This document shows positions 58,493 to 64,000 of a DNA stretch of 64,000 nucleotides, piece after piece. The position numbers and the translations under genes are program-made. The first letter of the stretch is position 1, and every line of letters begins with the position of its first letter. The notes beneath the pieces were generated by a model, which saw only the letters and a program-made list of their open reading frames with translations, had not been told where the DNA came from and made no database searches. The DNA is taken from assembly GCF_013426205.1 (NCBI RefSeq), contig NC_089423.1, forward strand, positions 1,674,001 through 1,738,000, given 5' to 3'. Origin of the DNA: Metarhizium brunneum (taxonomy: Eukaryota; Ascomycota; Sordariomycetes; Hypocreales; Clavicipitaceae).

Positions 58493-59410
58493 CTAGGGCA
58501 GGTCCGCGTCTGGGCCCCGTGGTGTTTGCAACATGGCGGCCAACTCTTGCACCCTCTTGACGGCCGGTCCCCTCAACACCTCGTCGGGGGCCTCTGAAAT
58601 AAACACCAGTGCTATCATTAACGCCGCGTCAAGTCGCAAAAGGGTCTCTTCCTCCGCCGTGACCCGCGGCAGCGGCACAACTTCCGAATACGCCTCCAGA
58701 AACTCGCTCCCAAGCTTCTCCAGCTCCATGATTCTGTATAAATCCACGGCCGTTGGACCGACCAGGCAGTTGGTCCAGTCTAGAACGGCCACTACCCGAC
58801 CACGTCTCACGCGGAGATTGACGTCCCGGAGATCCATGTGTAAATGGCGCGGAGGAAACCGTCGCAGTTTCTCGGCAATCCCCTGCAGGACGTGTCTTTC
58901 CGGAATCCAGCTCTTGGAGGCGGGTTCGTGTTTCAAGAATTGCTGAAATCGCCGGACCATGCGATTGACCAAGGTTGTGAAAACATCACCGTCTTCCATG
59001 GCTACGGGTCGAGTATCCCAATCTTCTGGCACGTGGGAGGTGTGTATTAGGGCGGCCACACGGCCCATCTCCGCGGGCGATGCTTGAGTTCCGTCATCTT
59101 CGATGAACTCGCTCAGCATGGCGGGAAAGCCATTGATTTCGAGGAGTTCGAATGCCCGAGGTACGGGGACCGGGCCGCCGTGTAAGAGTCTGTAGATGTC
59201 TAGCTCTTGGGCGAGGAGCTCTCTGGCGTCATTGCTTGGGTCATTGACGTTTTGAAAGACTTTGTGCTGGGGGATGCGGAGAGCTACAGGACCGTAGTGT
59301 GGTGACTGCGCCTTGTAGACGTGGAATTCGAGGCCCTCGGCGACGGGCTCGACATCTGTCAGCTGGGCGGCGGTGACGAAGGGGTGTGCTGAGGCGCGCG
59401 CGGGGTTCAT
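58493..59410 (-). CDS. APH-family phosphotransferase (aminoglycoside/choline kinase-like)
   Basis: Single exon, 305 residues. The start is the ATG at 59410 (MNPARASAHPFV). Upstream codons in frame have no ATG. The protein-kinase-like APH fold is supported by the catalytic loop HLHMDLRDVNLRVRRG (pattern H-x-D-x4-N), followed by VVAVLDWTNCLVGPTAVDLYRI. That segment carries the metal-binding Asp of the DFG-equivalent position. The N-lobe Lys/Arg is less clear (VALRIPQHKVF). Fungal genomes carry many such small-molecule kinases of unknown substrate. It is not a known resistance gene, and no biosynthetic genes surround it. A TATA box sits about 57 bp before the ATG. Confidence 0.82.
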   Translation of the reverse strand: MNPARASAHPFVTAAQLTDVEPVAEGLEFHVYKAQSPHYGPVALRIPQHKVFQNVNDPSNDARELLAQELDIYRLLHGGPVPVPRAFELLEINGFPAMLSEFIEDDGTQASPAEMGRVAALIHTSHVPEDWDTRPVAMEDGDVFTTLVNRMVRRFQQFLKHEPASKSWIPERHVLQGIAEKLRRFPPRHLHMDLRDVNLRVRRGRVVAVLDWTNCLVGPTAVDLYRIMELEKLGSEFLEAYSEVVPLPRVTAEEETLLRLDAALMIALVFISEAPDEVLRGPAVKRVQELAAMLQTPRGPDADLP

Positions 59411-59466
59411 TGTAACTTGTCGAGGCGTTGTGCTAGTACTACCAAGTTGCTGAAGCAATGGGATCC

Positions 59467-59475
59467 TTTTTTATA
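59467..59475 (-). promoter_or_regulatory. TATA box of the APH-like gene
   Basis: TATAAAAAA on the minus strand, 57-65 bp upstream of the ATG at 59410. It is a good consensus at a short but acceptable distance and supports that start. Confidence 0.5.
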
Positions 59476-59767
59476 TCGGCGCTACTTTCTCCTTATTATA
59501 TTGTGTTGGCATTGTATACGCAGTTGTGCTGCAAGTATCGTGCGAGTGATGGAGGAGATAGAGTTGGACGCAAAGAGAATGCGCCGCCATAACGACTTGG
59601 TGCGTCACCATCCACAGCCGTAGGACATAAATGCCATCAATATCCATTCCATCCCATCCATGGCATATTTCGACAAGCACCACGATTATAATTCATTGAT
59701 TCGATGTTTCAATTTATTTATTTTTTTATTTTTTTTTTTACCTTTTTTAATTCATTTTTTCCCCTTT
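59476..59767. other. gene-free interval
   Basis: Rest of the APH-like promoter and 3' flank of dph1. A long T-rich run lies at 59710-59770, next to the dph1 stop. No gene. Confidence 0.45.
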
Positions 59768-61196
59768 TTAACTTGCTTCTAGAGGTCTCGCCCTCCCTAA
59801 GCCCTCCTTGCCATAATAATCCATCGGATACACACTCCCCTTGTCCCACTCCTCCTTTACCCCCAGCGCAACCAAGGCCTCATATGGTGTCAGCAACGGC
59901 CGTGGAAACGCATACCCCCAGTCAATACTCAACCGTGGACAAGCCACCTGCACCCAGCACTCAACGTCACTCATCATGGCCAGTTTCCCCGGGAAAATCT
60001 CACTCAGCAGCAGATTCACCCACGGTATGCCCTTCTCCTTGAGCCTCTTCTCAATAAGAGCCATGGTATGTGGATTTCCCTGTCTACCCAACGAACCCAA
60101 TATAAGCCCCCACCGTTTGGCCGTTCTCGCCGTGTGAATCGCACTCCGCCGAAGAGACTGCATCTCATCGTGGCCGTACGTCTCACGCGTAAGCTTCCTC
60201 GAGTACGGATCGTACCTGTACGCCGGTATCGAAGGATTGTGGATCATGATGCTCTCCAAGTGGAAGCGGCCATCTCCAAGGTACAGAATCATGTCGACAG
60301 CATCTTCGTCCTTGAGCCGGGGGGATGTGCAGCCCAGGATTTCACCTTTGCTGAGGGGCGCGATTTGCGGGACGAGCACCTTGAAGCCTGCTGCTTCCAG
60401 ATTGCTCCGTACGCCGTGGATGGTGGCGTTGAACTGAATGGTGCCCACGACGGCCATGGTCTTACCCGTAGCAAAGTTGCGCTCCAGGGAAGCCAGCAGG
60501 TGCGCCGTGTCGATGCTGATGTCGACGAAGACGTAGAGCGTCTTGATTTTGGTCACGTCGACGGGGATGAGACAACTGTGCGCATAGTGTACCAGCAAAT
60601 CGCACCCCAGGGCTCGAGCCGTGTAATCGTCTATGCAGCATGCGCCGTAGGTGACATCCCCCATGATGAGGGTCTCGATGCCAGGACAAAACTGCGTGAG
60701 AATGTCCGAGATGGTGGTGGCGAAGAGCAGGAGGCCTTCGGGCATCTGGAGGGCCACCTTCTTGGCTCCAGAGGTTCGAATCCTGTGGATGGTCTTGGGG
60801 ATTTCAAAGCTGTAGTTGGCCGGGAGCAGGGCAATGGCTTCCTTGAGATTTGGGTCATCGAGGATATCCTTGGGGACTCTGTTCAAAAGACGGGGTGCTC
60901 GTCTTGGCTTGGCGGCTGGTGAAATTGCGTTAAGACTGATTGTTATTCATGTAGCGTCTGCTGGTGACAAACCACGAACCTTGAATGGCGCCGCTTTCGC
61001 CGTCGGCGCTTGTCGTCCCATTCTTTGCTGCTGCCTCCGCGGCTGCCCTTCTGCCTACGAATCGTTTCTTGGGCTGCTTGGTGGTGGATTGAGGAGCGTC
61101 GTCGCTCGTGGGCTCGGGTTGATGAGCCTGGGTGAGTTGGGCTTCTTCAATGTCTGCGGCGATGCCGAGGTCGACTTGCGCCCGGTCGTCTTCCAT
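59768..61196 (-). CDS. dph1: diphthamide biosynthesis protein 1 (radical SAM-type subunit)
   Basis: Two minus-strand exons, 61196-60980 and 60915-59768, with a 64-bp intron (donor GTTCGT, acceptor CACCAG), 454 residues. The start MEDDRAQVD is the first true ATG. The first exon encodes an Ala/Lys-rich head ([17 protein letters not shown]). The core has the three cysteines that hold the 4Fe-4S cluster in the Dph1/Dph2 family: [22 protein letters not shown] and [14 protein letters not shown]. Dph1-Dph2 transfers the aminocarboxypropyl group of SAM to the target histidine of elongation factor 2, the first step to diphthamide. The length fits fungal Dph1. Confidence 0.95.
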
Positions 61197-61585
61197 GGGG
61201 CACAGAATTCTGCGGCTGTTGGGAAATTTTCTGCGTATACCCTCCGTCAATGTCCAATATCGCCAAAATTGGCGTGTTTATCATCCACGCACAGGTTTGC
61301 CAACTCTGTGTGGCCACCTGAGGTGAAGGTGTGAGTTTTTTGGTTCCGCTTTTACGATTGGTCGGAGTGTCAGTTGCCCAACTTAGTGGTGATCAAAGTC
61401 GTGGCTGCTCTTGCTCTCCCGACCCGTATGTAAATCTTGTGCGTGGCATTTCTGAGCAACGAGATGTTTCAAAATATAAATTCATGACAGCTTACTCTTA
61501 ATAATATAGTTCAGTATGAGCATAGCAAACAAAAACACACAACCAGCACAAATATATTATAACCAACCCATCGTCCCCACGCCAC
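61197..61585. other. gene-free interval
   Basis: dph1 promoter and 3' flank of the epimerase gene. Nothing else seen. Confidence 0.5.
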
Positions 61586-62915
61586 CTACGACGACGGGCC
61601 CCTGCCCTTCTTCTCTTCATGATCAGAGACCAGACTAAACCTGTATTTAGCCTGCAACACATACGGATCACCGCCGGGCTCATAAATCTGCTTCTTGCCA
61701 CGCATCCACTCCGGGTTGTTGATGCCGTCGATGTAATCCTGGACCTCGAGCACGACACATCCATACTTGGGAATGGTGCGAGGGAACTTGTCCTTGTTGC
61801 CGCCCGTGACGCCCTGCGTCTTCTTGAGGGCCATGGTGCCGTTCTGCCCGTTGCATGAGTATATCTGAAAGGCGTCCTGGTCAGTGAAGACATCGAGCTG
61901 GATGCCAGACCAGGGGGATGACAGGGTGGTGACGGGGCCTTGCTTGCGCCAGTCGTAGGGGCCTATGGCGCAGCGGTTGTTGATGAAGCAGTTATCTGCG
62001 ACATTGTCAGCATGAACTAATAACGCTTGTCGTGTTCGTTTCATCAATCTCACCATAGCCAGTGCAGTTGAAGCCGCAGTTGTTCACCATGCCCTCGTCC
62101 CCGAACGAGGCTCCAATCTGCTTGGGCTCACTCCAGAAGTCATTCACGCCGCCCTTCTTGTTTGGCAACAACTCGCCTGTCGGGATGAGGATATTGTCCA
62201 CGCCCACACGGAAACCGGCATACGGCATATGCAGCGTATGATTGAACACCTTGCTCGTTTGGTTGTTCGCAAAGCCATCCAGGTTCCAGTACGTGTGGCT
62301 GCTCAGCATAATGGGCGTCTTCTTAGTCGTCGCCTCGGCGACCATCTTTAAATCCCAGTCTCGTCCGTTCAGACTGTACGTTACGACAGTCACAACCTCT
62401 CCGGGAAATCCTTCCTTACCATCGGGATCAACCAGGGAAAAGGTGACGCTGTGGTTGGAGTGCGAAACAACGGTGAAGTTACGCCAATCCCAGCCATCCG
62501 GGCCGCCGTGGAGAGTATCGACACCGTCGGGGTGGCCCTTGGTGGGATTCTCATTCGCCTTGACGTGATACTTCTTCCCGTCGATCTCAAAGGTGCTGTT
62601 CTTGATGCGGTTGGCATAGCGGCCGGGAACGCCGCCAAAGTGAGGGTGCTGCTTGTCAATGCCGTAGTAGGAAGCATTGTCGAAGCCAGCAACGATGTCG
62701 CGCTCAATTCCGTACTGGTCCTTGACCATGAAATTGGAAACAGAGGCTCCGTAGGCAACAAAGGCGGCAGAGATGCCGTCGCCATAGATCCAGTACTTGC
62801 CGTCCTTGTCAGGCTTTGGCTCGTTGTTGTTGGTGTTGTCGTTTGCGTCGGCGACGCATGTTGACGGCAGCACCGCGAGCGCAGCGAATGCCAAGAACTG
62901 CAAAGTCCACTTCAT
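61586..62915 (-). CDS. secreted aldose 1-epimerase (galactose mutarotase family)
   Basis: Two minus-strand exons, 62915-62054 and 61995-61586, with a 58-bp intron (donor GTGAGA, acceptor CGCAG), 423 residues. A signal peptide is clear (MKWTLQFLAFAALAVLPSTC). The mutarotase fold has PGRYANRIKNSTF (Arg99), LHGG with His136 and SSHTYWNLDG with His207, both probable catalytic residues. The likely general-base Glu is near 371 (CVVLEVQDY). Many N-x-S/T sites (KNST, RNFT, SNHS, ANNQT, NHT, NCT, NGT) suggest N-glycosylation and support secretion. The family interconverts alpha and beta anomers of hexoses. An extracellular fungal form probably works on sugars released from polymers. It is longer than cytosolic GalM enzymes. 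Confidence 0.93.
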
Positions 62916-64000
62916 GGCAGCGGCTTCCTGGGCTGAGAGTCAAATCCAATTGATTTATCAAGACTTCGTCACTATCTCAGCAGCTCTTCGCGCGGCAGAA
63001 AGATGGCCGGTCTGATTCAGATGCGCGTGTCTCGCAATGCTCTGGATCTGGAAACACAACAAAAACAAGAGACTAAAATGTCCCACTCAAGGACTTGCAC
63101 AAGTGGTTGCACAAACAGCTAATTAAAACACTGAGACAATTGGATGAATTGGTGGCCCAACCGGTGTTTATAAAATGCTCAGTGCAACGCTGCTGACAGA
63201 CGCATCCCCCATCCCACGATGATCTTCAATGCAGACACTCTGTACGGAGGCAGCCACAGCTTTTTCCCCCTCACGAATCAACAACAGCATGTCCCGTGCT
63301 GCTGGTCAATTCGTCCTCCCATCTCCTCTTTTTGCTTCCCTCCACAAGATTAGAACGCTCAGCATCGTGCTTTCCCCCCCTCATGCAACCCTCACTGCAG
63401 GTAAGTATCACGCATCCGGACAACCAACCCGAAGGAGACGCTGTTCATGCCTAGGGTCAGGCTGGGCCCTTTAATGTTGGGTCAGGAGTACGTAGCAACG
63501 CCGATCATCTTGTCAAAAAGTTGGCACTTGGGGAAACTACAAGTCAAAAGCCCATCTCCGCATCATGTCACCCGTCTAGAGTACGTAGTAAGTGTCGATA
63601 TTCCAAGCAAGCAAGGAGTGTTGGGCCATTGGAAATAATGAGATGCAGTGAGACCTGTCCGCACCCATCAGCGTTCAATTCATCCCCAGACTTTCCAACA
63701 ACGGGCATGTTTCTCTCCACTACAAAGTACGGGGTACGGGATGCATGCAATAATAGACCCAGGACATGGATAGATGGGGCTGCCAGATCCTTCCTTGGCC
63801 GTCGGGTGGCTGGGGAGTTCCAGAGCCAGGACTGTCATTCTGTGCCAGCATTCACCCTGCCTTTGCGATGCCCTTCATCCGCAGCTGCACGGCCAACACC
63901 TTGTCCATTGATGAATGACAGCTCATGTCATCAGTGCACATGCACTGCAGCCAGCCAAGTTACCCGAGTAATTCTAGGCCCCAGCGCCTCGCATGCCAGC
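62916..64000. other. gene-free end of window
   Basis: Promoter of the epimerase gene and unassigned DNA. A TATAAA on the minus strand at 63167-63172 is about 255 bp from the ATG. TGTACGGAG near 63233 and AGTACGGGGTACGGG near 63726 resemble the recurrent motif of this genome. No supported gene. Confidence 0.45.

Noticed and set aside
59411..59458. Longer N-terminus of the APH-like kinase
   Set aside because: The upstream frame begins with TTG, not ATG, and the TATA box lies just ahead of it, so the ATG at 59410 is the first plausible start.
61197..61250. Longer N-terminus of Dph1
   Set aside because: The extension also starts at a TTG codon. The first ATG gives a normal-length protein.
1..64000. 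Secondary-metabolite cluster, CRISPR array or intact transposon
   Set aside because: No PKS, NRPS, terpene synthase, P450 or transporter set, no spaced repeats, and no full-length transposase in any frame. The genes are mainly housekeeping and unrelated in pathway.

Overview
The window is nuclear DNA of a filamentous ascomycete, most likely a sordariomycete of the order Hypocreales. The evidence is short introns (about 50-280 bp) with GTRNGY donors and CTAAC-type branch sites, fungal-only families (Zn2Cys6 regulator, Sog2, Coa1, Rrn6-like), and intergenic DNA sprinkled with the TACGGAGTA/TACTCCGTA and TACCTAGGTA words that I associate with this order. No database search was possible. All gene models come from splice signals and recognised protein motifs.

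Layout. 1-5.4 kb: 3' end of an rrn6-like Pol I factor, a PITH-domain gene, mitochondrial ribosomal protein uL3m, the cytochrome oxidase assembly gene coa1, and an initiator-type tRNA-Met. 6-18.6 kb: a Zn2Cys6 regulator, a DUF2470 membrane protein, a secreted cupredoxin, an unassigned coding-like patch, a very small secreted six-cysteine knottin-like protein, and a compact RecQ helicase. 18.6-21.6 kb: long gene-free DNA with tandem repeats and palindromes. 21.6-28.1 kb: sog2 (RAM/morphogenesis network), a BLOC1S1-like protein and tsc13 (very-long-chain fatty acid synthesis). 29.7-37.7 kb: an unknown 725-residue protein that starts with a PAM2-like poly(A)-binding-protein motif, rps8, and the Rab-GAP gene gyp5. 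37.7-42.5 kb: gene-poor DNA with AT-rich, diverged repeats that look like transposon remains. 42.5-55 kb: one giant gene, the HECT ubiquitin ligase tom1/HUWE1 (4044 residues in my model). 55.8-64 kb: rps6, ctf8, an APH-type kinase, dph1 and a secreted aldose 1-epimerase.

The genes are mostly conserved housekeeping functions: translation and its modification (uL3m, eS8, eS6, tRNA-iMet, Dph1), rDNA transcription, respiratory assembly, vesicle traffic and polarity (Gyp5, BLOC1S1-like, Sog2), genome maintenance (RecQ, Ctf8) and protein turnover (Tom1). They do not form a pathway cluster. There is no polyketide/NRPS cluster, no CRISPR array and no intact transposon. The least explained items are the knottin-like peptide gene, the PAM2-bearing unknown protein, the coding-like patch near 14.1-14.5 kb, and a duplicated CACGTGACGCGT element upstream of rps8.
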